From Pigmentibacter ruber (lineage in GTDB: Bacteria; Bdellovibrionota_B; Oligoflexia; Silvanigrellales; Silvanigrellaceae), in the NCBI RefSeq assembly GCF_009792895.1, contig NZ_WSSC01000003.1:523374-587373 (forward strand): a stretch of 64,000 nucleotides of DNA, written 5' to 3'. The translations under genes were made by a program, and so were the position numbers. Shown in pieces: positions 8,242 to 17,645 of the stretch. How positions within the stretch are numbered: position 1 is the stretch's first letter; the number at the start of each line of letters is the position of its first letter. The notes beneath the pieces were generated by a model. That model was not told the origin of the DNA, did not search any database, and saw only the letters and a list, made by a program, of their open reading frames with translations.

Positions 8242-10257
8242 ATGAACGATAATAAAAAACAAACAAAAGAGTCAAAAGACTATAAAAATAAAACGCAAAA
8301 AGTGATTTCAGGTATTTCATTTTTTCTTACGAAATTATTTTATTTTAAAGTAAAAACCGGTCCAACTGTGCAAGAAAAAACCCATCATTGGTTCAGTGTT
8401 CTGTGCTTAACAGGAGTAGATTATTTTTCTACGCTAGCTTATCAACCAGGTATAGCATTAATGGCAGTAGGTGCGTTAGCTCCTTTCTCATCTTTTTTGC
8501 TTGTTCTTGTTACTTTATTTGGTGCTGTACCTACCTATCGGGAAGTGGCAAAAAGATCCTATACTGGGCAAGGATCTATTGCCATGTTGGAAAGTTACTT
8601 AAAAGGTTGGCTAGGAAAATTTTGTGTTTTAGGTTTAATTTCATTTGCAATGACCGACTTTTTTATTACGATAACCCTTTCAGCATCAGATGCTGCAGCA
8701 CATATGGTAGAAAATCCTTATTTTAGTCAAATAGTAGGGCATTCTAATTTAGGGATCTCTATCATAATGGTTTTAATTTTAGGTTTCATTTTTTATATGG
8801 GATTTAAAGAAGCTATTTTATTTGCAATGCTTTGCACTTTACCATTTTTATTTTTAACTTTAATTGTTATAAGCGTTTCTAGTTATGAAATAATTAAAGA
8901 CATTTCATTATTTTATCAGTGGATTAATGAACCTATTTTTAAAGTTGATTTATTTGGTTTATTTATTATTTCGGCCCTAGCCTTTCCTAAACTTGCTCTT
9001 GGGCTCAGTGGATTTGAAACTGGTGTGTCAGTTATGCCATTGATTAGTAATGGTAAAAATGAAGATCAACATCCCCATAATAAATTAATTAGTTATGTTC
9101 CTTTAGAAAGAATAAAAGGAACAAAAAATTTATTGCTATGTTCAGCATTGATTATGTCAGCCTACTTGTTAACTTCAAGTGTTGTAACCTCAATTCTATT
9201 AAAACAAGCACAAGTTGTTGATGGAGGAGAAGCTGCAGGTAGGGCCTTATCTTTTCTAGCACACAAATATGTAGGAAATATTTTTGGTACAATCTATGAT
9301 ATTTCCACAATTGTAATTTTAGGTTTTGCAGGTGCTTCTGCTTTAGCAGGGTTACTAAACATTATTCCAAGGTATCTTCCTAGATTTGGCATGGCTCCCC
9401 AATGGGCATCATTTCGCAGACCATTAGTTATTCTAATTACTTTAATCAGTATATTAATTTTAGTAGTATTTAAAGCAAATGTTAATGCTCAGACTGGTGC
9501 ATATGCGACAGGAATTTTAGCGTTAATTTTGTCTGCATCTATAGCAGTTACGATAGCTTTAAGAAGAGAATCCAAACTCAATAACTCTAAAAAAATTAAA
9601 TTCAAAATATTTTATTTTGTATTAGTTTCCTGTGTTTTTACTTATACTTTAATAGATAATATTAAAATAAGACCAGATGGTTTAGTGATAGCTTTTTTAT
9701 TTTTTGTCGCAATTTTACTTGCAAGTGCAATCAGTCGTTGGCGCAGAGCATTTGAATTGCGAGTTGAATCTCACACATTTCTAGGAAAAGAATCTGAAAA
9801 TATGTGGGAAGAAATAAAAAATAAAAAAGTAAATTTAGTACCTATTTCTTTTGGCGATAAAAATTGGTTTAAGCGGAAAGAAGAAAAAATTAAAGAATAC
9901 TATAAATGTGAATCACCTTTAGCTTTTTTGACAATTTCATTGCGTGACGATCGCAGTGAATTTGAAACGCCTCTTGTTATTAAAATTTCAAAGATGGATA
10001 ATAATCAAAGTAACTATTTGATTGAGGTTTCTGGTGCAGTAGCATTACCTAATACTATTGCTTATATCAGTGAACAAATTGATCCAATAGCAATTTATTT
10101 AGGTTTAGCTAGACAAAATGCTATGGAACAAGCAATTTTTTACGTATTGTTTGGAGAAGGTGAAATAGGAATCTTAACTTATAAAGTTTTAGTACAATAT
10201 TGGGAATCGACCGATGAAGATGATGTCAGACCAGTTATTTTTCTTATGTCTGAGTAA
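8242..10257 (+). CDS. APC-superfamily transporter with cytosolic C-terminus
   Basis: A 671-residue inner-membrane permease with about twelve hydrophobic helices between residues ~50 and 500. The early helix contains TGVDYFSTLAYQPGIAL, typical of the unwound first helix region of APC-type amino acid/cation transporters. FGAVPTYREVAKRSYTGQGSI and a GLSGFETGVSVMP segment also look like this superfamily. A soluble ~150-residue C-terminal domain follows. The substrate cannot be read from the sequence. RBS GAGGAA. It sits between the DUF423 gene and a cyclase-like gene on the same strand, with short gaps. Confidence 0.75.
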   Translation: MNDNKKQTKESKDYKNKTQKVISGISFFLTKLFYFKVKTGPTVQEKTHHWFSVLCLTGVDYFSTLAYQPGIALMAVGALAPFSSFLLVLVTLFGAVPTYREVAKRSYTGQGSIAMLESYLKGWLGKFCVLGLISFAMTDFFITITLSASDAAAHMVENPYFSQIVGHSNLGISIIMVLILGFIFYMGFKEAILFAMLCTLPFLFLTLIVISVSSYEIIKDISLFYQWINEPIFKVDLFGLFIISALAFPKLALGLSGFETGVSVMPLISNGKNEDQHPHNKLISYVPLERIKGTKNLLLCSALIMSAYLLTSSVVTSILLKQAQVVDGGEAAGRALSFLAHKYVGNIFGTIYDISTIVILGFAGASALAGLLNIIPRYLPRFGMAPQWASFRRPLVILITLISILILVVFKANVNAQTGAYATGILALILSASIAVTIALRRESKLNNSKKIKFKIFYFVLVSCVFTYTLIDNIKIRPDGLVIAFLFFVAILLASAISRWRRAFELRVESHTFLGKESENMWEEIKNKKVNLVPISFGDKNWFKRKEEKIKEYYKCESPLAFLTISLRDDRSEFETPLVIKISKMDNNQSNYLIEVSGAVALPNTIAYISEQIDPIAIYLGLARQNAMEQAIFYVLFGEGEIGILTYKVLVQYWESTDEDDVRPVIFLMSE

Positions 10258-10287
10258 TACTTTCTTTTTAAGTTGTGTTGAGGTGTA

Positions 10288-11013
10288 ATGGACGTAATAA
10301 ATAACGAAAAAGAAGCCTTGCTATTTTTTGCCGATATTAGCGGATATACTGAATTTGTTAAAAAACACACATCAACATGGGCGCACGGGCAATTTATTAT
10401 TTCTGAGTTACTAAAAATTATCTTGCAAGAAATTGATGAGCCTTTAAAAATTGCCAAAATAGAGGGGGATGCTATCTTTTTTTATCTTCCGATAGAGCTT
10501 ACTTTTGATCAAAAGTTGATTAGTAATAAATTATTAAAATTCTTTAGTGAATTTGATAATAAAAAACTATCTTTAAATTCTGTAAGAAGTTGTGAGTGTC
10601 AATGTTGTTCAAATGTTGAAAAGTTAAAACTTAAAATTATTGTTCATTTTGGGAAGGTTTTAATATATCAAATAAAGCAATTTCAAGAATTGTCGGGATT
10701 AGATGTCATAATTTTGCATAGATTATCGAAAAATTCTGTGCAAAAAAATGAATATCTAATGTTGACTGAAAATGCTTTTAACAAAATTGCATATTTTAAA
10801 GATATTTCTTTTACTGCAAAAAAAGAGCATTATGAAGATATTGGAAATGTAAATACATTGGTCTATTTTCCTAGCGCAGAACAAAGTCAAAGTAAAGAAA
10901 TTATTTCAAGTAATTTCGAAAAATTTATATTCAAATTTAAATTACTTTTTATGACCTTTTATTTAATCATGAGGTCAATTTTACAATTAAAATTCTTGAA
11001 CGTTCGAAATTAA
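10288..11013 (+). CDS. DUF2652 class III cyclase-like protein
   Basis: 241 residues. LLFFADISGYTEFVKKH at the N-terminus and AKIEGDAIFFY near residue 55 are the two metal-Asp strands of the nucleotidyl cyclase fold. This arrangement is that of DUF2652, a cyclase-like family without known product. A Cys cluster CECQCC near residue 108 precedes a VHFGKV strand, as is usual in this family, and may bind metal. The C-terminus (~215-238) is hydrophobic and basic, possibly a membrane anchor. RBS GAGGTG. It starts 30 bases after the transporter gene. Catalytic activity is not established for the family. Confidence 0.7.
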   Translation: MDVINNEKEALLFFADISGYTEFVKKHTSTWAHGQFIISELLKIILQEIDEPLKIAKIEGDAIFFYLPIELTFDQKLISNKLLKFFSEFDNKKLSLNSVRSCECQCCSNVEKLKLKIIVHFGKVLIYQIKQFQELSGLDVIILHRLSKNSVQKNEYLMLTENAFNKIAYFKDISFTAKKEHYEDIGNVNTLVYFPSAEQSQSKEIISSNFEKFIFKFKLLFMTFYLIMRSILQLKFLNVRN

Positions 11014-11536
11014 ATTTAGTAAAATATTATCTACTAAAAAATAAATATTAAAGTCCATTATGTACTATTAAAATAGTAATCTAAAACTTGTTTTCCTGTT
11101 TGGGTGAATTTTTGTATCGTAGCATGACAATTATGCATATAAAAAACTTGCCTGAAAAGAAAAATATTATGCTTTGTTAGTTCTAATTATTTAATCTAAA
11201 AAAATAAGCAGTTACATTGCAACTTTAGAAAAATTCTCCGAGATATTTAAATGTATTAGATAGAAAAAATTTTAATAATATCATAAAAATTTAAATTATA
11301 AATAAAAAATAAATAATTACATAATAATAAATTTATTAAAGTAACTATTTTAGTTAAAATTTATTTGAAAATTATATTGATATTAAATAAAAAAAACTAA
11401 ATAAATATTGATAAATTTTTTATATAAAAAATATAGTAATTTTATATAAAAAATCAATATGCTTTTTGAAAAACAAAAAAATAACTTTAATACTTAAAAT
11501 TTAAATGGTATTTTATAATTCTTATAAGGGGTTTTT
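11014..11536. other. 523-base AT-rich intergenic region
   Basis: No ORF of useful length, RNA gene or strong terminator is visible. The first 150 bases are of more mixed composition than the rest, which is almost entirely A and T up to the ribosome site of the hydrolase gene. It may be a long leader for the downstream gene. Confidence 0.5.
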
Positions 11537-12877
11537 ATGATAAATATAAATAGAATAGTTATTTTCGGAGATAGTTTAAGTGATTTTAATAGAATGCAAG
11601 ATAGTGTTTTAGGAAAAGCAAGTAAAACATTTGGACAAATTGCGCATTCACCTTACCAAAGATTTACAAATGGATATGCTTGGGGTGACTGGTTAAGAAC
11701 ATATCTATTTAGAAGTAAAGTAAAAAGAATGAGTGGAATAGAATTAGTAAACGAAGCTTATTCTGTAAATTATATTCCAAAATACTTACCACCTGATACA
11801 GAATTCATCAAATTTAAAATTGAAAATTATGCTGTTGGGGGAGCAACAGCGATAAATTTTAAAAAGGTAAGAAGAGGAAATATAGCTTCACATTTTTTAG
11901 ATAATCTATCTTCTGAATGTGATTTATTTCTTAAAGAAAATAATATAAATTCTTCAAGAGAAAATCAAAATTTATTAAACAATGATCTTTATATCATATG
12001 GGCTGGAGCCAATGATTTTATTACGGCTGGATGGGATGATTTTGAATGTGCAAATCATGCGACAGATGCTATTATTGATTTAATAAAACGCTTAATGAAT
12101 TTTGGTGGGCAAAATTTTGTAATATTTAATTTACCATTTTTTACAGCTGCACCAAGATTTAGATTGAGTGAAAATGAAAATAATGAGGTTAAAATAAGAC
12201 GTAATATTCATTTAGATGACTTAGTAAGATACTTTAATTTTTTGTTAAACGAAAAAGTTAATATTTTATTAAATCAAAATTCAAATATTTCAAGAGATAA
12301 TATAAATCTTGTAAGAAGAGTAAGAGAAGCGCTAACTAGAGTTGCCAACGATCTTCCAGCGCCTGTATCCAAATCTGTATATGCCGATCTTGCAAAACCA
12401 TTAAATAATTTTAATTTAAATATTGAGATAAAAGATTTAAATTCAATAATGATTAACTTAGATGAAAATAAATTTCAAAAACTTGAATTTGAAAATGAAG
12501 TTTATCCTACAAAAATTAATGAATATAAAAAAGGAATGATTCAAGTTGACAAATCTAGGATTAAAAATCGAGATGGACAAAGACTTTCAACTATGAATAG
12601 TAATACAATTTTAACGAGAACTTCGCAGATAATTTCTGCTAATAACTTTAACCCTTATATTGATGATTCTGATAATTACAAAGAAAAATTTATAAGGAAA
12701 AATTCTTTGGAAGATAAAAATCCAAATGAAAAAAACTCTTTGCTTAAAGTTTATGCTTATCATGATGATGTTCACCCAGGAAAAGAGATTCATAATTTAT
12801 TAGGAATTATAATTTCTAAAATGTTAAGCAAATCTTTTAATTTCTATACTCCTGCAAGTAGATCATTTGAAATTTAA
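11537..12877 (+). CDS. SGNH/GDSL-family lipase or esterase
   Basis: 446 residues with the ordered SGNH blocks: VIFGDSLSDF (block I, nucleophile Ser13), a Gly block in YAVGGATAINF (~97), IWAGANDF (block III Asn ~157) and DDVHPG near the C-terminus (block V Asp/His). The order and spacing resemble the GDSL lipase/phospholipase group that includes PlaA and thermolabile hemolysin. No signal peptide is visible before block I, unlike most secreted members. There is a Lys/Asn-rich insertion at about 290-390. RBS AAGGGG five bases upstream. It stands alone. Ester hydrolysis is a family inference; the substrate is unknown. Confidence 0.8.
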   Translation: MININRIVIFGDSLSDFNRMQDSVLGKASKTFGQIAHSPYQRFTNGYAWGDWLRTYLFRSKVKRMSGIELVNEAYSVNYIPKYLPPDTEFIKFKIENYAVGGATAINFKKVRRGNIASHFLDNLSSECDLFLKENNINSSRENQNLLNNDLYIIWAGANDFITAGWDDFECANHATDAIIDLIKRLMNFGGQNFVIFNLPFFTAAPRFRLSENENNEVKIRRNIHLDDLVRYFNFLLNEKVNILLNQNSNISRDNINLVRRVREALTRVANDLPAPVSKSVYADLAKPLNNFNLNIEIKDLNSIMINLDENKFQKLEFENEVYPTKINEYKKGMIQVDKSRIKNRDGQRLSTMNSNTILTRTSQIISANNFNPYIDDSDNYKEKFIRKNSLEDKNPNEKNSLLKVYAYHDDVHPGKEIHNLLGIIISKMLSKSFNFYTPASRSFEI

Positions 12878-12971
12878 TTTTATTCAAAAATTAGAATTAT
12901 TTACTAATAAAGTGTCATGTAAATTTATATTAGATGAATTAAATTTAAAGTAGATTAATTTAAATTAAAAA

Positions 12972-13421
12972 TTAAGAATTTCTAACAAAATAAATTTGCT
13001 TTAAATTTTGATAATTAAATTTAGTGCATTGCTGTTGAATCATTTCTGTGATCCATTCAGGAGATATTTCTTCAGATATAGGAATTGCTAGATCTTTAAT
13101 ATTCTGTTTCATACAATGCTGAATAAGAGATTCAAAAACAGGTTCTAAATTGTTCACTTTTACTTTTTCTTGCCAATTATTTTTTACTGTCATTGTCAAA
13201 ATGTGTTTTGTACCAAATAAAGCATAAATACTATAATGATAGGTGTGATAAGGCATTAATTGTTTTCTCATACAAGCCCTTGCATATTCTCTGTAATAAT
13301 CAGGCCATACTCGCTTCATTTTTTTGGTTAATGGGTCATGACTTAAGCCAATACAGTTAATTGGGTGGATAACTGCTTCAGGATAGATATCAAATACATT
13401 TTCAATAGTAGTAATAAGCAT
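12972..13421 (-). CDS. Macro-domain-like protein, atypical ligand loop
   Basis: 149 residues. AVIHPINCIGLSHDP near residue 20, then KRVWPDYYREYARAC, matches the layout of macro domains of the DarG/ADP-ribose-binding type (VNxVNxxG, then a helix rich in aromatic and basic residues). The usual GxGxA segment after the first strand is replaced by SHDPLTKKM, so ADP-ribose binding or hydrolysis may be altered. No DarT-like toxin is adjacent. The gene starts 12 bases after the membrane protein gene on the same strand; only GGTGA is seen as a ribosome site. Confidence 0.6.
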   Translation of the reverse strand: MLITTIENVFDIYPEAVIHPINCIGLSHDPLTKKMKRVWPDYYREYARACMRKQLMPYHTYHYSIYALFGTKHILTMTVKNNWQEKVKVNNLEPVFESLIQHCMKQNIKDLAIPISEEISPEWITEMIQQQCTKFNYQNLKQIYFVRNS

Positions 13422-13433
13422 AAGTCACCAACA

Positions 13434-13880
13434 TTATTTATTGAGCATCCTTATCGATAGGTAGTTAAATATTGTTGCTACCAAAGCAGCACTGCTGCCA
13501 ACCCATAAACCATACCCAATTTTAATTTGATTTGTCGCTAAAGCAACAACACCAAACATTTCAACTGGTAATGTTTTAGCAATCGTAGTTTGATATGCTA
13601 TACGGGCTAGTTGGTAGTAGTAAATGAAAGTAACCGATAAAGAAAGCAAAAGTAAAAAATATAAGAAAAATTTCTTTGCTTTTTCAGTCCGTGCCAAAAT
13701 AAAAGACAAAATAAGCATAACCAGGGAGAGCAGTAAGATAAGAAGTACAGAATTTCCTCCTACATCTAATCCTGTTTTTGAACCTACACCATATGACATC
13801 CATGGTAAAAGAGGACAGGTTAGCATCAGTAAACAGAGGATATTCAAGGTATAATATTTTAACTTTTCTGACTGATTCAT
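13434..13880 (-). CDS. Small four-helix membrane protein
   Basis: About 148 residues with four hydrophobic segments and a short basic N-terminus; family not recognised. ATG at 13880 (MNQSEKLK) is preferred over 13901 because AAAGGA precedes it at suitable spacing. The segment YGVGSKTGLDVGGNS between helices 1 and 2 probably faces the periplasm. It is likely cotranscribed with the downstream macro-like gene (12-base gap). No functional clue from context. Confidence 0.65.
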   Translation of the reverse strand: MNQSEKLKYYTLNILCLLMLTCPLLPWMSYGVGSKTGLDVGGNSVLLILLLSLVMLILSFILARTEKAKKFFLYFLLLLSLSVTFIYYYQLARIAYQTTIAKTLPVEMFGVVALATNQIKIGYGLWVGSSAALVATIFNYLSIRMLNK

Positions 13881-14111
13881 AATCATTCCTTTTGTTAGCA
13901 TAAATGAGAATCTTAATTTATATTATAGTATCTTTTTTTCCTTAATATGATTTTTTAATGCAAAATAATTAAGCTCTATTCCTGCAGTTTGAAATTTCAA
14001 TATAAAAATTTACATTTTCTTTTAAAAAAATTAAAATCCCTTTGCAAACAGTTTTTCTTCTTTATTTTTTGTATCTCATTTTTAAAATACTCTCTAAAGG
14101 TCTAAAATAAA

Positions 14112-15191
14112 ATGAAAAAATTTAATTATATCATTTCTGCTTTCACAATTTTAGCGGTTAGTTGCGGCAAATCTAATACTGATAATAAAGCAGGTAAGAG
14201 TGATTATACAGTTAATGATAAATATGAAATAAAGGATACCCCTTCAAAAAGTTTTAATGATAGAATTAGTGCGTTAGTTTTTCATTATACTGCACTTAAT
14301 CAAGAAAATTCTTTAGAAGTTCTTATAAAGGGAAATGTTAGCGCGCATTGGTTAATCCCAGAAACGGGAAATACGGTATATAAATTGGTAAGTGAAGATA
14401 AACGTTCGTACCATGCTGGTATAAGCTCTTGGAAACGGAGAACGGATCTAAATGACACTTCAGTAGGGATAGAAATTGTTAATTTAGGCTATACTTGTAT
14501 TAATAATCCTAAAAGCGATCAATGTCCAAAGAATGAAAAAAAATGGTATAAGTATACAGATGAACAAATTTCTATGATAATTAATTTAGGGAAAGATATT
14601 CAAAGTAGATATAAAATTGATCCTTTATGTGTTGTTGGGCATTCTGATATAGCCGTAGGAAGAAAAGTCGATCCGGGTCCATACTTTCCGTGGCAACAAT
14701 TAGCAAATGCAGGAGTTGGTGCTTGGGTTACTGAAGATGAAATTCAACAACAACTTAAGTTAATTGAAAATAGTTTTAGTGATGATATAACTACTTTTAC
14801 TCTACAGACACGATTATACGAATTTGGTTACGATATTCGTAGCCCTAAATATACAGATAAATTTATTGATAGTGAATTAACAGAAAAAATATTTCCTGAA
14901 TTTTCAGGCACTAATAGTAAAATTAAAAACTGGAAAAATATTCCGTTTGATAACCTTAATTTATTAAATAAACTAAATGTATATTCATTAACTAATACTA
15001 GTGAGGCAATTAATATAAAAGATATTTTTGATATTAATCTAACAACAAGCGCAATTGATGCATTTACCATGCATTTTTTACCAGAAGAATATTTATCTAA
15101 TAAAGTCATTGAAAATAAAAAAATTCTTGCAACAATTCAAGCTTTACTTATTAAATATCCTAATAGAGCCAAGTCTGGGTGTGGGTATTAA
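14112..15191 (+). CDS. Lipoprotein N-acetylmuramoyl-L-alanine amidase (Amidase_2)
   Basis: 359 residues. The lipoprotein signal ends in AVSC (Cys18). An AmpD-type amidase domain spans ~50-210: zinc ligands are suggested by FHYT (His58), VVGHSD (~178) and KVDPGPYFPW, with SAHWLI and SVGIEIVN matching the fold. It would cleave the bond between N-acetylmuramic acid and the stem peptide, from the periplasmic side as a membrane-anchored enzyme. This differs from soluble cytoplasmic AmpD. The C-terminal ~140 residues are an extra region of the type seen after the amidase domain in E. coli AmiD. AAAGG lies rather far (13 bases) from the ATG. Confidence 0.85.
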   Translation: MKKFNYIISAFTILAVSCGKSNTDNKAGKSDYTVNDKYEIKDTPSKSFNDRISALVFHYTALNQENSLEVLIKGNVSAHWLIPETGNTVYKLVSEDKRSYHAGISSWKRRTDLNDTSVGIEIVNLGYTCINNPKSDQCPKNEKKWYKYTDEQISMIINLGKDIQSRYKIDPLCVVGHSDIAVGRKVDPGPYFPWQQLANAGVGAWVTEDEIQQQLKLIENSFSDDITTFTLQTRLYEFGYDIRSPKYTDKFIDSELTEKIFPEFSGTNSKIKNWKNIPFDNLNLLNKLNVYSLTNTSEAINIKDIFDINLTTSAIDAFTMHFLPEEYLSNKVIENKKILATIQALLIKYPNRAKSGCGY

Positions 15192-15206
15192 AATTTATAT
15201 AAATAT

Positions 15207-15863
15207 TTAAAATTTCTTTGAGAGAAAATTTTTGATATATGTAGGTAATTGAGTTTTATTTTTGGAATCTGCCAAGGCTTCAGAATAAGTTAACTCACAA
15301 GGAATAATTCCTGACCAAGTATCAAATTGTTGATCTATTTCTTTATCAACTGGAAATCCTGTTCTTGTTTTTGCTGATGCTTCATCAAGATTAAATCCAA
15401 TTACTTCTGTTATTTTTGTTTCATGTTCAGTTGGTTGCCTAACAAAATCCCAGCGATTTGGAAGTATTTTATTTGTCAAGGCAGCAAAAATCTTAAATTT
15501 TTCATCACTTTTAGTTACTTTTTCTCCATGTGCGAATATAACTACAGAGCGGTAATTTAATGAATGGGAAAAAGCTGACTTTGCTAAAACTAACCCATCT
15601 ACCATGCTTACTGTAATGCAAGCTTTTTTCCCGTTACTTAATAACTTCATCATTCTACTCCCAATAGAACCATGAATATAAATTTTATTCCCAACTCTTA
15701 CATACATAGTAGGCATTACAAAGACATTTGCATTTTCATCTACAAAACCAATATTGCACAAGAAAGAGCAATCTAAAATGCTATAGATGCTTTCTTTGGT
15801 ATATGAGCCTCTGTCTGGATATCGATTTAGCGTTGTTATTGTTTTTGCTTTATTCTCTGACAT
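15207..15863 (-). CDS. PNPOx-like FMN-binding split-barrel protein
   Basis: 218 residues of the pyridoxamine-phosphate-oxidase-like family (Pyridox_ox_2 type). LDCSFLCNIGFVDENANVFVMPTMYV and IYIHGSIGSRMMKLL are the FMN-binding strands; a SVVIFAHGEKV segment follows. Such proteins bind FMN and are often labelled nitroimidazole-resistance or flavin-reductase-like; true PdxH activity is not indicated. It is divergent from a MocR-type regulator 93 bases away, a frequent pairing, so it is probably the regulator's target. RBS AGAGGAG. The substrate is unknown. Confidence 0.8.
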   Translation of the reverse strand: MSENKAKTITTLNRYPDRGSYTKESIYSILDCSFLCNIGFVDENANVFVMPTMYVRVGNKIYIHGSIGSRMMKLLSNGKKACITVSMVDGLVLAKSAFSHSLNYRSVVIFAHGEKVTKSDEKFKIFAALTNKILPNRWDFVRQPTEHETKITEVIGFNLDEASAKTRTGFPVDKEIDQQFDTWSGIIPCELTYSEALADSKNKTQLPTYIKNFLSKKF

Positions 15864-15910
15864 ATTCTTTCTCCTCTCTTCTTTTATTTTCCACTTTTTA
15901 TTTTAAGTTA

Positions 15911-15936
15911 AACTGGTCTATTGTTAAGGACCAGTT
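15911..15936. promoter_or_regulatory. Inverted repeat, candidate MocR operator
   Basis: The arms AACTGGTC and GACCAGTT lie ten bases apart, between the divergent flavoprotein and MocR genes. A third half-site-like AGACCAAT lies at about 15951, against the regulator's start codon. Position and symmetry suggest autoregulation plus control of the divergent gene; binding is inferred. Confidence 0.65.
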
Positions 15937-15956
15937 TTTAAGAAAGGCTTAGACCA

Positions 15957-17426
15957 ATGAAAGATTTTTCTTTGCAATTAGCAAATACAAGTCGGAGCAG
16001 TTATTTGAATTTTGCTGATAGCATAAAAACTGCAATTAGAACGGGAGTTTTAAAATCTGGTGAGAAGCTACCTGCAACTAGAACTTTTTCAAAAATGCTT
16101 GGCATACATAAAAATACTATACTAGCAGGTTTTGAAGAGTTGCAAGTAGAAGGATGGATATATTCAAAACAAAGAAAAGGGTATTGGGTTTCTGATACAT
16201 TACCAGATTGTTTTTTTAAAGCTAAGAAATTAAAAGAAGAGATTAAATATTCACAAAATCATTTTCCTGAGCTAATTTGGAATTTAAATCAAGTCCCTAG
16301 TGTTAATTTAAATTTAGGTAATAAAAATAAAATTAAATATCATTTTAAAGGTGCAGGTCCTGACATTAGAGAATTCCCTGTAAATGATTTTCGATCTTAT
16401 TTAAATGAAAGTATTAAAAGAGCTGGTTCTCGTTTATTTAGCTATGATTCACCAAAAGGGTATGATCCTTTTCTTGAACAAGTTAGCATATATTTACGAA
16501 GAGTAAGAGGTTTTATTCCACAAGAACTAGTTGTTACTCATGGAGCGCAAGAAGCTCTTTTTATCATTGCACAAACTCTTTTAAAGTTTGGCGACTGTGT
16601 GGGCGTAGAAGAATTAGGGTATCAGTCTGCCTTTGCAGCATTTAAACATTTAGGAGCAAATTTAATTCCAATTCAGTTAGATGAAAATGGAATTATTCCT
16701 GAACATTTAGAAGAGCAAGTAAAAAAATATAAGATTAAATTACTCTATCTTACTCCTTTGCATCAATACCCAACAACTGTTACTTTAACAATTGAAAGAA
16801 GATTAAAAATTTATGAAATTGCAGTAAAAAATAATTTTAAAATTATTGAAGATGATTATGATCATGAATTTCATTATAAAACTCAACCTTTACCACCAAT
16901 GGCGGCTCATGATCCTGCTGGTATTGTGCTTTATGTGACAACATTTTCAAAAATTTTTTCTCCTTCTGCGAGAATAGGAATTTTAGCAATTCCAGCGTTT
17001 CTTCTTACACATGTTTTAAAAGTTAAAAAAATTATTAGTTATCAAAATGATTTGTTGTTGCAAGATGCGTTGTGGCGATGGATGCGTGCTGGAGGTTTTG
17101 AAAAGCATTTACGTCGTATGCGTAAAATTTACCAAGAAAGAAGAGATGCACTAAACTCTAATTTGTTACTTTTGCAAGAGAAACAACCTTCTTTGTCTTG
17201 GAGAATTCCTAATGGAGGAATGGCAATTTGGGTTAATTTAGGTATTTCTAGTTATGAATTTTCTAAAAAAGCTTTGCGTAAAGGTATTTTAATTGGGCAC
17301 GAAAATGAATACACAAGTCAGGAAAATAGTAATAGTAATTATGGAAAGCATATTCGACTTTTTTTCGCAAATTCAAATTTGATAGAAATAAAAGAAGGAA
17401 TGCAGATACTAAGAGAGCTTTTTTAA
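15957..17426 (+). CDS. MocR/PdxR-type GntR-aminotransferase regulator
   Basis: 489 residues. Residues ~5-75 are a GntR winged helix (AIRTGVLKSGEKLPATRTFSKMLGIHKNT). After a linker, residues ~120-489 are a fold-type I aminotransferase-like domain with the Asp of EDDYDHEF and the PLP-lysine region YVTTFSKIFSPSARIG. These regulators sense PLP or an amino-PLP adduct and control vitamin B6, GABA or flavoprotein genes. Here the divergent PNPOx-like gene is the obvious target. A weak AAAGG precedes the ATG. Effector identity is not visible in the sequence. Confidence 0.9.
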   Translation: MKDFSLQLANTSRSSYLNFADSIKTAIRTGVLKSGEKLPATRTFSKMLGIHKNTILAGFEELQVEGWIYSKQRKGYWVSDTLPDCFFKAKKLKEEIKYSQNHFPELIWNLNQVPSVNLNLGNKNKIKYHFKGAGPDIREFPVNDFRSYLNESIKRAGSRLFSYDSPKGYDPFLEQVSIYLRRVRGFIPQELVVTHGAQEALFIIAQTLLKFGDCVGVEELGYQSAFAAFKHLGANLIPIQLDENGIIPEHLEEQVKKYKIKLLYLTPLHQYPTTVTLTIERRLKIYEIAVKNNFKIIEDDYDHEFHYKTQPLPPMAAHDPAGIVLYVTTFSKIFSPSARIGILAIPAFLLTHVLKVKKIISYQNDLLLQDALWRWMRAGGFEKHLRRMRKIYQERRDALNSNLLLLQEKQPSLSWRIPNGGMAIWVNLGISSYEFSKKALRKGILIGHENEYTSQENSNSNYGKHIRLFFANSNLIEIKEGMQILRELF

Positions 17427-17464
17427 TTTATTTAAAATTATCTACTGGTATTTTAAGAGATTTA

Positions 17465-17541
17465 TGGTGACAAGGAGTGGACTTGAACCACCGACCTGAG
17501 GATTATGAGACCTCCGCTCTAACCAGCTGAGCTACCCTGCC
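17465..17541 (-). tRNA. tRNA with CAT anticodon (Met or lysidine Ile)
   Basis: Cloverleaf on the minus strand: acceptor GGCAGGG pairs with CCTTGTC, D arm GCTC/GAGC, anticodon loop CTCATAA, T arm GGTGG-TTCAAGT-CCACT, and an encoded CCA. G1-C72 pairing excludes the initiator. The variable loop and T loop resemble E. coli tRNA-Ile2 (CAT read as lysidine) as much as elongator Met, so the identity is left open. The innermost anticodon-stem pair is T-T. Confidence 0.92.
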
Positions 17542-17645
17542 ACAATCGTGAATGAAGCAAATATTATGATATCGTTTAAAAGTCAAGCAAGGGCTTTGAG
17601 GATTTACAACTTTTACCCTTTGATTGAGAATCTGAAACAAGTGAA

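Noticed and set aside
17465..17541. Initiator tRNA
   Set aside because: The acceptor starts with a G-C pair and the anticodon stem lacks the three G-C pairs of initiators.
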